DNA of 52,642 bases from Lachnospiraceae bacterium (GTDB lineage Bacteria > Bacillota > Clostridia > Lachnospirales > Lachnospiraceae), in NCBI GenBank assembly GCA_021202075.1, contig JAJQDT010000101.1, positions 1 to 52,642 of the forward strand. Reading direction: 5' to 3'. Made by a program: the position numbers and the translations under genes. Below, one piece after another: positions 7,915 through 17,325 of the stretch. Positions within the stretch are counted from its first letter, which is position 1, and each line of letters starts with the position of its first letter. The notes below the pieces were generated by a model that was not told the origin of the DNA, did no database searches, and saw only the letters and a program-made list of their open reading frames with translations.

Positions 7915-10530
7915 TTACGACCGGATCTCAATGCCGAGCGACTCGAGCCCGTTCCAGATTTTCTTCATCGCGGAGGTAATGTCGCTTTCGCCAAGCGTGC
8001 GGTCCTTTGCGCGGAATGTCAGGGAATACGCCATCGACTTATATCCCTTCTGAATCTGTTTGCCTTCATAGACATCAAACAAATGGAACGATTCCAGAAG
8101 CTTGCCCCCGCGCTGGAGAATCATTGCCTCGATCTGTCCCGCGAGTACCTTTTTCGGAACCACCATGCTGATGTCTCTGGTCGCCGCCGGGTAGCGCGCA
8201 ATGCCGGTATATTTGCGGTCAAAGCCTGCCAGCGGGATGATCTCCGGCATATCGAGCACGGCCACATACACACGCTCGCCAATGCCGTACGTATCGTTTG
8301 CTACAGTCGGATGCACCTGGCCGAGGAACCCGAGTTTTTTCTTATTATAAATAATATTCGCCTGGCGGGTCGGATGGAGATACGGGATGTCAGATGCCGG
8401 GTCATAGGTGATCCGGCCGTTCAACCCTGCCTTTTCAAGGAATTCCTCAACCACACCCTTCATTACAAAGAAATTGCCCGCGCCATCCTTCGTGGAAGAA
8501 TCGCCCTCGCCGTACATGCCAAGGGTGAACTGTATCCGCTCATCCGGAAGCTCACTAAGCGGCAGCTCCTTCGGAATATAAATGTTGCCAAGCTCATACA
8601 GCCGCACGTTCCGGTTCCCATGGTTGTAGTTGAACGCCAGAGAAGTCAGGATGCCATTCAGGGAAGTCGTGCGCATAATGCTGTAGTCCTCTCCCAGCGG
8701 ATTCGAAATCTTAATCGCCGCCCGAAGCGGGGAATCCTCCGGCAAAAGCAGCTTATCAAACACCTTCGGGCTCTCGAAGGAATAGGTCATGCCCTCCGAG
8801 AATCCGTAGAACTCCGCCACCTCTCTCGCCACATCTCGCACACGCATATCAAACGATTTCTTGCCGGTCGTCGCCTCGCCGCTCGGGAGTGTCATCGGAA
8901 TGTTATCATACCCGTAGAACCGCGCGACCTCCTCCGCAAGATCCGCCGTCCGGAACAGATCCTGGCGGAACGTCGGCGCGATGACCTCCTTTGCTTCCTC
9001 GTCATATCCCAGATCGATTTTTTTGAAATAGGCAAGCATCTGCTCCGCCGAAATGTCCGTGCCGAGCAGCGCATTGATTTTTTCCGGTTCAAATGGAATG
9101 CGGACCGGCTCTTTTACTTTGGTGTAAACATCAACGATTCCGGGGACCACATCTCCCGCATCCAGTTCTTCGATGAGCTGGCAGGCGCGGTTGATCGCTT
9201 CCTCAGCGTTATTGGGATCCAGGCCTTTCTCAAAAATGGAGGAGGCGTCCGTGCGCAGACCGATGCGTTTGGAGGAAAGGCGGATGTTCGTGCCGTCAAA
9301 GCAGGCCGCCTCAAACATCATCGTCTTCACATCATCCGTGATCATGGAATTCTCGCCGCCCATGATGCCGCCGATGCCGACCGATTTCTCGCCGTCGCAG
9401 ATCATCACGACATTTTCATCCATCGTGCGCTCCTGACCGTCGAGGGTCGTGAACTTCTCATCCTTCGCCGCGCGGCGCACAATGATTTCATGTCCCGAGA
9501 GCGTATCATAGTCATACGCGTGCATCGGCTGCCCGTACTCTTCCATGACATAATTTGTAATATCAACGATATTATTAATCGGGCGGATTCCCGCTGCCGC
9601 CAGACGGCGCTGCATCCACTTCGGCGACGGCGCAATGCGGATGTTTTTCACCACTCTCGCCGTGTAGCGCGGGCAGAGATCCGGATCCTGCACGGTCACC
9701 TTTACGTAATCGGAAGCCTGCTTCCGGCAGATATCTGCTGCCGCGGCGTCATCTGCTCCGGCTGCCGTCTTCCCATCTGAATCCGAATTTTCCGAGTCAG
9801 CACCTTTCGCCGGCCGGCTCGGCGTCTCCGTCACCACCGGCGGATGAAATTCTTTGCCGAAGGTCGCCGCCGCCTCACGCGCAATGCCAATCACGGAGAA
9901 GCAATCCACACGGTTCGACGTGATCTCATACTCAAAGGTCACATCATTCAGGCCGAGCGCCGCGACTGCGTCCGCTCCCACTTCGGCAGCGCCGCTCAAA
10001 CGCTCAGCGTTTTCTCCATGAGCGGCGCGATCTGCCGCCGAGCTATCGCGAGGGGGCGTTTCCTCCTCCTCCGGGAAAATATAGATGCCGTATTCCGGCG
10101 CTTCCGGATACAATTCTCTCGTAGAACCAAGCTCTTCAATCGAGCACATCATTCCGTTCGACTCAATCCCGCGAAGCTTGCCTTTTTTAATCTCAATGCC
10201 GCCCTCGGTCATCTTGCCGTCATGGGTTCCCGCCACACGGCCGCCGTCCAGCACGACCGGAATCTTGTCGCCCACATGGACATTCGGCGCCCCCGTCACA
10301 ATCTGAATCGTCTTTTCTCCAATATTCACCTGGCAAATGATCAGCTTGTCCGCATCCGGATGCCGCTCAATCTGCTCAATCTGCCCAATCACGATCTTGT
10401 CCAGATCGCGGTCCGCCGCCACATAACCTTCTACCTTCGTACCGGTAAGCGTCATCGCGTCTGTGTATTCCTGCGCGGTCACATCCAGATCCGGAACATA
10501 CGCTTTCACCCAGGATAATGTTGTATTCAT
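7915..10530 (-). CDS. pheT: Phenylalanyl-tRNA synthetase beta subunit, with two low-complexity inserts
   Basis: This is the beta chain of the alpha2beta2 enzyme that charges tRNA-Phe. The protein is 871 residues, longer than the roughly 800 usual for the family. The N-terminal EMAP-like tRNA-binding region (about 40-150), the B3/B4 editing region, the B5 region and a C-terminal ferredoxin-fold anticodon-binding domain (RYPAATRDISMVV near 780) are recognisable. Two acidic, Ala/Ser/Asp-rich stretches (about 154-183 and 236-272) interrupt otherwise conserved sequence: IYIFPE resumes as VGADAVAALG, and VTET resumes as DYVKVTV. They account for most of the extra length. The ribosome-binding site AAGGAG precedes ATG 10530, 57 nt after pheS. 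Confidence 0.95.
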   Translation of the reverse strand: MNTTLSWVKAYVPDLDVTAQEYTDAMTLTGTKVEGYVAADRDLDKIVIGQIEQIERHPDADKLIICQVNIGEKTIQIVTGAPNVHVGDKIPVVLDGGRVAGTHDGKMTEGGIEIKKGKLRGIESNGMMCSIEELGSTRELYPEAPEYGIYIFPEEEETPPRDSSAADRAAHGENAERLSGAAEVGADAVAALGLNDVTFEYEITSNRVDCFSVIGIAREAAATFGKEFHPPVVTETPSRPAKGADSENSDSDGKTAAGADDAAAADICRKQASDYVKVTVQDPDLCPRYTARVVKNIRIAPSPKWMQRRLAAAGIRPINNIVDITNYVMEEYGQPMHAYDYDTLSGHEIIVRRAAKDEKFTTLDGQERTMDENVVMICDGEKSVGIGGIMGGENSMITDDVKTMMFEAACFDGTNIRLSSKRIGLRTDASSIFEKGLDPNNAEEAINRACQLIEELDAGDVVPGIVDVYTKVKEPVRIPFEPEKINALLGTDISAEQMLAYFKKIDLGYDEEAKEVIAPTFRQDLFRTADLAEEVARFYGYDNIPMTLPSGEATTGKKSFDMRVRDVAREVAEFYGFSEGMTYSFESPKVFDKLLLPEDSPLRAAIKISNPLGEDYSIMRTTSLNGILTSLAFNYNHGNRNVRLYELGNIYIPKELPLSELPDERIQFTLGMYGEGDSSTKDGAGNFFVMKGVVEEFLEKAGLNGRITYDPASDIPYLHPTRQANIIYNKKKLGFLGQVHPTVANDTYGIGERVYVAVLDMPEIIPLAGFDRKYTGIARYPAATRDISMVVPKKVLAGQIEAMILQRGGKLLESFHLFDVYEGKQIQKGYKSMAYSLTFRAKDRTLGESDITSAMKKIWNGLESLGIEIRS

Positions 10531-10587
10531 AAACAGGTTCTCCTTCTATTATAATCATATCATTTTGCTGCTGTTCCAGACTGGTTT

Positions 10588-11607
10588 TCAAAACTGTCTC
10601 AGGAACCGATCATCATTCTCATACAGCAGGCGCATATCATCAATCTCGTATTTCAACAGCGCAATGCGCTCCAGGCCAACGCCGAACGCGAAGCCGGTGT
10701 ACACCTCCGGGTCGATGCCGCACATTTCAAACACATGCGGGTGCACCATGCCGCAGCCCAGGATCTCAATCCAGCCACTGCCCTTGCAGAACCGGCAGCC
10801 CTTGCCGCCGCACTTGAAGCAGGAGACGTCCATCTCCGCGCTCGGCTCCGTGAACGGAAAATGGTGCGGACGGAATTTCGTCTTTGTCTCCTCACCAAAC
10901 AGCTCCTTCGCGAACACCTCCAGCGTGCCCTTCAGATCAGCAAAGGTAATGTTTTTATCCACCACAAGGCCTTCAATCTGATGGAAGGACGGCGAATGCG
11001 TCGCGTCCACCTCATCCGAACGGAACACACGTCCCGGCGAGATCATGCGGATCGGCAGCTTACCCTGCTCCATCACACGTGCCTGCACCGGCGAGGTCTG
11101 CGTGCGCAGCACGATATCCTTATTAATATAGAAGGTATCCTGCTCATCCTTTGCCGGATGGTTTGCCGGGATATTCAGCTTTTCAAAATTATAAAGGTCA
11201 TACTCAATCTCCGGGCCCTCGATCACCTCATAACCCATTCCGATAAAAATGCGCTCCACTTCCTCGCGCGCAATCGTATTCGGATGGCGATGCCCGACCT
11301 GATTTCGCTTCGCCGGAAGCGTCACGTCAATCGCCTCGCCTTTCAGGCTGGCATCCAGAGCGATCTGCTCCAGCTTCTTCTTCGACTCATCCAGAGCCTC
11401 CTCAATCTGCTGCCGCGTCTCATTCACCAGCTTGCCGAACGCAGGCCGCTCTTGGGGCGGAACCTCCTTCATACTCTTCAACAGAGCCGTCAGCTCGCCC
11501 TTCTTGCCGAGGAAATTCACCCTCACATCGTTCAGGCGGTCCAGCATATCCGCATCTTTAATCTGCGAAAGCGCTTCCTCTTTGATGGACTGTAATCTGT
11601 CATTCAT
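10588..11607 (-). CDS. pheS: Phenylalanyl-tRNA synthetase alpha subunit
   Basis: This is the catalytic alpha chain (339 residues) of phenylalanyl-tRNA synthetase. The N-terminal coiled coil (about 1-85) is followed by the class II core: the motif 2 region is RMISPGRVFRSDEVDATHSP then FHQIEGLVVD, and motif 3 is GFAFGVGLERIALL. The Cys-rich segment CFKCGGKGCRFCKGSGW is typical of Firmicute PheS. ATG 11607 (MNDRLQ) is chosen because AAAGGA lies 8-9 nt upstream. The frame stays open upstream only because it runs through a dispersed repeat. It is first in a pheS-pheT(-queA) unit controlled by the T-box upstream. Confidence 0.95.
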   Translation of the reverse strand: MNDRLQSIKEEALSQIKDADMLDRLNDVRVNFLGKKGELTALLKSMKEVPPQERPAFGKLVNETRQQIEEALDESKKKLEQIALDASLKGEAIDVTLPAKRNQVGHRHPNTIAREEVERIFIGMGYEVIEGPEIEYDLYNFEKLNIPANHPAKDEQDTFYINKDIVLRTQTSPVQARVMEQGKLPIRMISPGRVFRSDEVDATHSPSFHQIEGLVVDKNITFADLKGTLEVFAKELFGEETKTKFRPHHFPFTEPSAEMDVSCFKCGGKGCRFCKGSGWIEILGCGMVHPHVFEMCGIDPEVYTGFAFGVGLERIALLKYEIDDMRLLYENDDRFLRQF

Positions 11608-11655
11608 AGTCTTATTCCTTTCTGTTAACGTTTTACGTTTGTAGCAGCTGCCTGG

Positions 11656-11834
11656 TTCCTTGCCCGGCCTGTGTGCAATCGGATATGGGAACGCTTTTCT
11701 CCCCTGTCCGCCCGCGCGAGCCGGGTGCGGCTTTAGCCGCAAAACATCCTCGCCGGGTTTTGCCTCCAATCGAAGATTGGGGGTGCAGGCATCCCACGCT
11801 TCGCATGGGATATTCCTTGCTCAGCCCTGCGCAT
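11656..11834 (-). repeat. Modular multi-hairpin intergenic repeat, copy 1 (in the pheST leader)
   Basis: Related to the elements at 19968-20050, 27125-27263 and 42317-42454. Shared modules are TCGGATA...GGGA, a CGCGCGAGCC junction, the hairpin TGCGGCTTTAGCCGCA, a CCGGG/CCCGG pair and a terminal GCGCAT. This copy carries extra hairpins (CCAATC-gaa-GATTGG and ATCCCA...TGGGAT) and an additional partial tail at 11656-11677, so it looks composite. On the minus strand it begins directly after the U-tract of the T-box terminator, between that terminator and the pheS ribosome-binding site. Confidence 0.7.
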
Positions 11835-11872
11835 AAAAAAACAGGCCCCGTCCCCAGACAAGGGACGAAGCC
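11835..11872 (-). terminator. T-box-controlled terminator of pheST
   Basis: On the minus strand GGCTTCGTCCC pairs with GGGACGGGGCC (11 bp with G-U pairs), followed by TG and seven T. It lies just after the T-box sequence, as expected for the terminator that competes with the antiterminator. Confidence 0.9.
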
Positions 11873-12244
11873 ATTATACTCCGCGGTACCACCCTGATTC
11901 CCGCAGATGCTGTTGCTGACATTCCGGCACAGACAAATACCGGATTTCAAACATCATGCATTCTTGCGGACACTCAATTATGCGTAACGTGCACAGACGC
12001 CGTTTCCTACCTCTTCCCTGCAAAGCTTCACGATCCTGCAAACAATGGCCAGCAAACGAACTTGCCGGACAAAGATTTTAGCAGATCACATTCAACAGCT
12101 TAAAGCAATCATGAATCCTTCAGAAACAGAACTCCGGTGTGAATTTCGTCTCCTGTCTGAACATAAGGATGTTTTCAGCCAACAGCATCCTCTCTCTGTA
12201 TGAAGCCAGGTTCCTACTATGCACCATCATCGTTTTTCTCGCTG
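11835..12244 (-). promoter_or_regulatory. T-box riboswitch, phenylalanine type
   Basis: The minus-strand leader upstream of pheS holds the T-box sequence AGGGTGGTACCGCGG (11881-11895), which pairs with the acceptor end of uncharged tRNA, followed by the terminator. Stem I starts near 12200 with AGAGAGGATGC. A UUC codon at 12129-12131 is the best specifier candidate; a second UUC at 12123-12125 is possible. Uncharged tRNA-Phe should favour antitermination and raise pheST expression. The class is certain from the T-box; the exact specifier is inferred. Confidence 0.93.
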
Positions 12245-12250
12245 AAACAC

Positions 12251-12278
12251 ATTTTATCACATGAAGACGTGATGTCAA
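12251..12278 (-). promoter_or_regulatory. Promoter of the pheST T-box transcript
   Basis: The minus strand reads TTGACA (12273-12278), 16 bp, TAAAAT (12251-12256), placing the start near 12244 at the beginning of the T-box leader. A 7-bp imperfect inverted repeat (ATCACGT...ATGTGAT) fills the spacer and -10. Confidence 0.75.
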
Positions 12279-12306
12279 GCGCTAACTTTGTCAGGTATAA
12301 AAATTT

Positions 12307-15300
12307 CTATTTCTTGATCTTCACCTTCTTCTTTGCGCTCCACGTGCTATAGTAGGTTTTGCCGTTTACTACTTTGTATGTGTGAATGCGTACATAATAG
12401 GTCTTTCCCTTCTTCAGCTTCGAGATGACCTTCTTTGTCTTCTTCGCACCTTTGACATTGACCGTCTTAACCGCTTTCTTGAATTTCTTACTCGTAGAAT
12501 ACTGAATCTGATAGCCGGTCACTCCGGATTTCTTTTTCCACTTCACCGTGATTTTCTTCGACGCGGTATTTTTCACGCTCTTGAGCTTCGTGGCTTTTAC
12601 GGTTACGCTCGTGTCGGATTCGGTTACGTCGCCCGTTCCGGAACTGCCCGACGTACTCCCAGTGGTTCCGCCCTCTACGGTGCTGCTGTCTCCGGTACTT
12701 CCGCTCTCGCCGCTGCTTCCGCTCTCGCCAGTGGTTCCGCTCTCTTCACTGCTTCCGCTCTCGCCAGTGGTTCCGCTTTCTTCACTGCTTCCCCTCTCTT
12801 CAGTGGTTCCGCTCTCTTCACTGCTTCCGCTCTCGCCGCTGCTTCCGCTCTCTTCTGTCTCGCTTTCTTCTGTCTCGCTCTCTTCCGTTTCTTCCTCCGC
12901 TTCCTCAACCGTGATGGTCACGGTTGTCTCGGCTTCGTTATAATTGTCATTGCCAGCTGCATTTATCGTAATTACAGCATCCCCTGCACTTGCTCCCGTG
13001 ACCGTGCACGTGCCATCTGTCACTTTTATAGAAGCAACTGCCGAATCCTCGATCGTAAACGAAATATCTCCGATCCCTTCCACAGTGATACTCAGGGTTT
13101 CACCCACCTGGATAGCGTCCGTATCGAACGTCACGGTTATTGTCTGAGTCGCTTTGTCGATGGTAAAGCTCTGCGTCACTTCCCCTTCGCAATACCCGAT
13201 TCCGGTCACAGTCACGCTGGCTTCCGTTCCGGCATTGATGTTATCCGCATATTCCAGTGTATAATCGGTACCTTCGGTCAAAGCCGCATCGTCCGCCTCT
13301 ACCGTCACAGACGGCTTCTGCTCTGTCCCGTCATAGGTACTGCCAGGGGATATCATAATTGTGGCTTCCGAAAGGCCGAGCGCAGTAATGGTAAATTCGG
13401 TTTCCAGCTCTCCGGTATAATTTCCGGCGCCGCTTGCGACAACCACCGCGGTTCCTGGTATGGTATTGTCCGTATATTCCACCGTGTAATCCGTATCTTC
13501 CGCCAGCGTCGTTGATTCTTCCGCATCTCCCAGCACAATTTCCAGCGTCACGGCCGGCTCACGCTCCGTTCCATTATAGGAATACGTTTCCTGAGAAAGA
13601 GTGAGCGTGACATTGGAAAGATCCACTGGATCAATTGTAAATGCCGCCGTCGCGGTCCCGGTATAGTTTCCGGTTCCATCCACGGTAACGGTCGCCGTTC
13701 CGGCATTGGTATTGTCGGAATACGTGATATTTGTATATTCCATTTCCTCCGCCAGCGCCATCGAGTCATATTCCACCGCGGTCACGGCCGGTTCCTTTGC
13801 CGTCCCATCGTACGTATACTCCGATTCGGAAAGCGTGATTACCGCATCCGTAATATCAATCGGATTTATCGTAAATTCCGTCGTCAGAGTGCCGGTATAA
13901 TTACCGGCTCCATTTACTGTGACCGTCGCCGTTCCGGCATTGAAATTATCCGTATAAACAGCCTCCGAATAATCCGTTCCGGCCGTCAACTCCACAGAAT
14001 TGTACACGACCGCCGTCACAGCCGGCTTCTTTGCCGTTCCATCATAATCATACTCTTCTGCCTCAAGCGTAAGCGTTCCCTTCGAAAGATCCGCCTGTTC
14101 AATTGTGAACGTAACGGTCACCGTTCCTGTATAATTTCCGGTACCGGTAATGCTCACGGACGCCGTCCCGGCCTCTGTGTTTTCGGAGGCATTCGTATTA
14201 TCGGTATACGTAATATCCGTGTAGTCCGTTCCGCTCACCAGCGTCATCGAATTATAAACCGCCGTCACCTCCGGCTCCTTTGCCGTTCCGTCGTAGGTGT
14301 AGCTGTCCTCAGAAAGCGTAATTTCAGCCTCCGAAAGATCTGCCGGACTGATCGTAATTGTCGCGCTCGCAGTCCCGGTATAGTTGCCCATACCGGTCAC
14401 AGTCACTGCCGCGGTTCCGGCATCCACCGCTGTCTCACGGGTAAGTGTATAATCCGTATCTTCCGTCAGCACGGTACTCTCCGACGCCTCTTCCGAATCG
14501 CCCAATAACATTTCCACCGTCACGGTTGGCTTCTTCTCTGTGCCATCATAGGTAAACTCACTCTCAGAAAGGATCACCTCTGCATTCGAAAAGCTCGCCG
14601 GATCGATTGTGAACTCTGCGGTCAGTGTGCCGGTAAAATTGCCTGCACCGGTCACAGATGCTGTCGCCGTTCCCGCATTGACATTGTCCGCGTAAACAGC
14701 ATCTGAAAAATCCGTTCCTGCCGTCAGCGTCAGCGTATCGTATTTCACCGCTGTCACTGCCGGCTCCTGCGCCGTCCCGTCATAGGTATACTCTTCCGCC
14801 TCGAGAGTAAGCGTTCCCGCAGAAAGATCCGCCTGCGCAATCGTAAAGGTCGCCGTCGCCGTTCCGGTGTAATTCCCGGTACCGGTAATCGTCACCGACG
14901 CAGCGCCTGCCTCAGTATTTGCGGACGCATCCGTATTGTCGGCATAAGTAAGTCCCGTATAATCCGTTCCGCTCACCAGCGTCATCGAATTATAAACCGC
15001 CGTCACCTCCGGCTCCTTCGCCGTTCCGTCATACGTATAGCTGGTCTCGGAAAGGGAAATTTCTGCAGCGGAAAGATCCGCCGGATTAATCGTAAATTCC
15101 GCAGTCGCCGTTCCCTGGTAGTTGCCCGTGCCGGTCACTGAAACCGTCGCCGTCCCTGCATCCAGATTGTCCTGATAAACCACATCCGAGTAGTCCGTCC
15201 CGCTCACCAGCGTCACGGACCCAGTTTCCGCGCTTTCATTTGCCACAGTCACCGCAGTCACAGCCGGTTCCTTCTCCATGCCATCGTACGTGTACTCTAT

Positions 15301-16581
15301 CGCCTCCAGCGTGATGTCCGCATCCGAAATGTCCGCCTGCTCAATCGTAAATGTTTCCTCAATCTCTCCCGTGTAATCTCCGATTCCTTCGACCACCACC
15401 GTCGCCGTCCCCGCATTCACATTATCACTGTAGGTCAGCGTATAATCCGTCCCTTCCGTGAGCACCGTCGAGTCATACGTCACCGTCAACGCCGGCTCCT
15501 GCTCCGTCCCATCATAAGTAACCGTATCCTCATCAAATGCCACCGAGGCCAGTGTCAGATCATACGTCACCGTCACCGGAACCTCCAGCGTCTCACCCAG
15601 GGCAGAGGTCGACAAAGTCGCCGTACCTGCCGTTCCCGCAGTAATCTGGTCGTCGGAAATCGAGGCAATCGACTCATCGGAAGAAGACCAGGTACAAGGC
15701 ACTGTCATGGAACGATACTGACCTTTTGGCCAGGTATAAGAGTCCCCATCACTGCTTAAAAGCGTTATTTTTGCAGTTACATCCGGAATCGCTTCGCTGT
15801 TTCCGGAAAGCAGTTCATATTCCTCCGGATCCGCTGTTATAGAAGAAATATCTGAAATATAATCACTGATTACATTCACCGTTACTGTCGTTGCACTGTC
15901 ATTTGCTTCAGTCGCAGACGTCGTACTCGACGTTCGGGGATACGCAAATTCCTGCACCCAGTAGTAATATCCGTTACAATATACGCAGGCGATTCCTACA
16001 GAAGTGAATTTACTGCTCAGCATATTCCTCCGGTGTCCCTGACCGCTGTATGGCTCATCCTCCTCTGCCCATCCGGTAAACACCGCGCTTGCGCTGGTAT
16101 AACCTGCCGCAATATTTTCACCGGCATAGTAATAAGTATAGCCGTTTTCCGTAAGCACAGTAAAGCAGCTGGAACCATTCGGTCTCGTATGGGAGTAAAA
16201 GAGTGCCAGTTCCGCCGCGCGCTGCATCGCAATCGCTTCCAGCTCATAGTCATACGTCAGTTCAGAAAGATCATCACAGGTAATAACTGTCTCATCATCA
16301 GAATCCCAGTACCAGGCATCATCCCCCGTCCGAAGCTCGTTAATCATGTCGAGAATTGAACGCGCCGTTGTCTGCTGGTACGTAACGGTTACCTCGACCT
16401 CATAAACGGTCGATTCCGTCTCATTCACGATTTCATTCTCATCCGAGAGCAAAACATCTGCTTCCGCCTCAGAAACGTCCCCGTTTCCGCTCTCTGCCGC
16501 GCATCCGGTCATCCCATTCCCCGGCATCGCCGCGGCCGCAATCATTGCCGCCAGTAAACATGACACCTTCCATTTTTTCAT
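12307..16581 (-). CDS. Large secreted surface protein: CAP/SCP domain, Ig-like domain, ten MBG-like repeats, Fn3-like C-terminus
   Basis: The 1424-residue exported protein starts at ATG 16581 (MKKWKVSCLLAAM) behind AAGGAG. The signal region ends near MTGC, so lipidation at Cys27 is possible but the motif is weak. A CAP domain follows (about 70-215) with YSHTRP, GENIAAGY and GHRRNML. After a bacterial Ig-like (Big_2-type) segment come ten tandem repeats of about 75-85 residues built around YTYDGTxKEPxVTxV, GTDY, NAGTAxVTVTGxGNYTGT and FTI. A Ser/Glu/Gly/Thr-rich linker with repeating SGSSEESGTTGE units leads to a lysine-rich Fn3-like domain (ITVKWKKKSGVTGYQIQYS) that may contact the cell wall. 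No LPXTG motif is seen. It is likely a surface adhesin or stalk; the role of the CAP domain is unknown. Confidence 0.85.
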   Translation of the reverse strand: MKKWKVSCLLAAMIAAAAMPGNGMTGCAAESGNGDVSEAEADVLLSDENEIVNETESTVYEVEVTVTYQQTTARSILDMINELRTGDDAWYWDSDDETVITCDDLSELTYDYELEAIAMQRAAELALFYSHTRPNGSSCFTVLTENGYTYYYAGENIAAGYTSASAVFTGWAEEDEPYSGQGHRRNMLSSKFTSVGIACVYCNGYYYWVQEFAYPRTSSTTSATEANDSATTVTVNVISDYISDISSITADPEEYELLSGNSEAIPDVTAKITLLSSDGDSYTWPKGQYRSMTVPCTWSSSDESIASISDDQITAGTAGTATLSTSALGETLEVPVTVTYDLTLASVAFDEDTVTYDGTEQEPALTVTYDSTVLTEGTDYTLTYSDNVNAGTATVVVEGIGDYTGEIEETFTIEQADISDADITLEAIEYTYDGMEKEPAVTAVTVANESAETGSVTLVSGTDYSDVVYQDNLDAGTATVSVTGTGNYQGTATAEFTINPADLSAAEISLSETSYTYDGTAKEPEVTAVYNSMTLVSGTDYTGLTYADNTDASANTEAGAASVTITGTGNYTGTATATFTIAQADLSAGTLTLEAEEYTYDGTAQEPAVTAVKYDTLTLTAGTDFSDAVYADNVNAGTATASVTGAGNFTGTLTAEFTIDPASFSNAEVILSESEFTYDGTEKKPTVTVEMLLGDSEEASESTVLTEDTDYTLTRETAVDAGTAAVTVTGMGNYTGTASATITISPADLSEAEITLSEDSYTYDGTAKEPEVTAVYNSMTLVSGTDYTDITYTDNTNASENTEAGTASVSITGTGNYTGTVTVTFTIEQADLSKGTLTLEAEEYDYDGTAKKPAVTAVVYNSVELTAGTDYSEAVYTDNFNAGTATVTVNGAGNYTGTLTTEFTINPIDITDAVITLSESEYTYDGTAKEPAVTAVEYDSMALAEEMEYTNITYSDNTNAGTATVTVDGTGNYTGTATAAFTIDPVDLSNVTLTLSQETYSYNGTEREPAVTLEIVLGDAEESTTLAEDTDYTVEYTDNTIPGTAVVVASGAGNYTGELETEFTITALGLSEATIMISPGSTYDGTEQKPSVTVEADDAALTEGTDYTLEYADNINAGTEASVTVTGIGYCEGEVTQSFTIDKATQTITVTFDTDAIQVGETLSITVEGIGDISFTIEDSAVASIKVTDGTCTVTGASAGDAVITINAAGNDNYNEAETTVTITVEEAEEETEESETEESETEESGSSGESGSSEESGTTEERGSSEESGTTGESGSSEESGTTGESGSSGESGSTGDSSTVEGGTTGSTSGSSGTGDVTESDTSVTVKATKLKSVKNTASKKITVKWKKKSGVTGYQIQYSTSKKFKKAVKTVNVKGAKKTKKVISKLKKGKTYYVRIHTYKVVNGKTYYSTWSAKKKVKIKK

Positions 16582-16807
16582 ACCCGCTGTTCTCCTTTTC
16601 TCTAATTGCATGAATCCATTCCAGTCACTCAAAGGATTCGTACCTGCCCAGCCAGCCGCCATCGGTGTAAAAAATCAGGCAGATTTACCACATCGCATTT
16701 TGATGCACATAAACCAGGGAATAAAGTTCTAACGCAACTGGTCAAAACAGCAGCCATCACGTGAAATTTCCATTTACTCATCGCCAAAGTGCATAAACTA
16801 CAAAGAA

Positions 16808-16836
16808 ATTGTAGCACAGAGGTCTCGTATATGCAA
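16808..16836 (-). promoter_or_regulatory. Promoter of the CAP surface-protein gene
   Basis: The minus strand reads TTGCAT (16831-16836), 17 bp, TACAAT (16808-16813). The implied leader is about 220 nt long. I looked for c-di-GMP riboswitch motifs in it and found none. Confidence 0.6.
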
Positions 16837-16989
16837 ACAAAAACTTTTCGTCTTTTCTGTAATCCTCATTGGCATTGTCCAAAAAAGCAGTTTCAAAGAA
16901 TCCGCGAACAAAAAGTCCACAAAAAACAAATTCGGTGAATATTTTCCCGCCACGCGGTCATACTAAGACTAATCTCACAGGAAATCACT

Positions 16990-17146
16990 TCCGACGGGAT
17001 TCACATATGTTCCTGCCGCGGCTCCCCCTCCGGGCAGAAGCATATGTGGCGCGAAAAGCGATATTACAAAAGATAAAAATAAATACTTATCCTCCCCTTT
17101 ACCCCGCAGATTGGCCCGAAAAGCCGCCAATCTGCGGGCTTTTTTC
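16990..17146 (+). ncRNA. Candidate structured small RNA with its own terminator
   Basis: No credible open reading frame lies here. A compound hairpin (CACATATG 17002-17009 with CATATGTG 17041-17048, and CTGCC 17013-17017 with GGCAG 17033-17037) is followed about 55 nt later by a very strong terminator on the same strand. A well-formed terminator with no gene in front of it suggests a small transcript. The family is not recognised and no clear promoter was found. It could instead be a decayed leader or a terminator serving unannotated transcription. Confidence 0.35.
17103..17145 (+). terminator. Strong orphan intrinsic terminator
   Basis: CCCGCAGATTGGC (17103-17115) pairs perfectly with GCCAATCTGCGGG (17126-17138) over 13 bp, and a run of six T follows at 17140. 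No protein-coding gene precedes it on this strand. Confidence 0.85.
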
Positions 17147-17325
17147 CTCTTTTTTCTTCTTTTCGTTTCATAAGGATCCATCTTTCCCGGCTTAACAGCT
17201 ACAGCAAGATAATATCTGTCATCAATTCCGTCTGAAATGAAGTGGTGTCAATAAGCAGAATCATTATCATTCCAAAAAATGTAATCTTTCCCATTCCTTT
17301 CCTTCATTTTTTCGTTAATTCCATC

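Noticed and set aside
7894..9780. 628-codon open frame on the plus strand opposite pheT
   Set aside because: Shadow of pheT caused by GC-rich codon use; sequence is His/Arg-rich without domains.
16600..16700. tRNA-like T-arm (GGTACGAATCC) in the leader of the CAP protein gene
   Set aside because: No matching acceptor, D-arm or anticodon stem could be folded around it.
16582..16807. c-di-GMP riboswitch in the leader of the CAP surface-protein gene
   Set aside because: The conserved core elements of class I or II c-di-GMP riboswitches were not found, despite the c-di-GMP gene in the same window.
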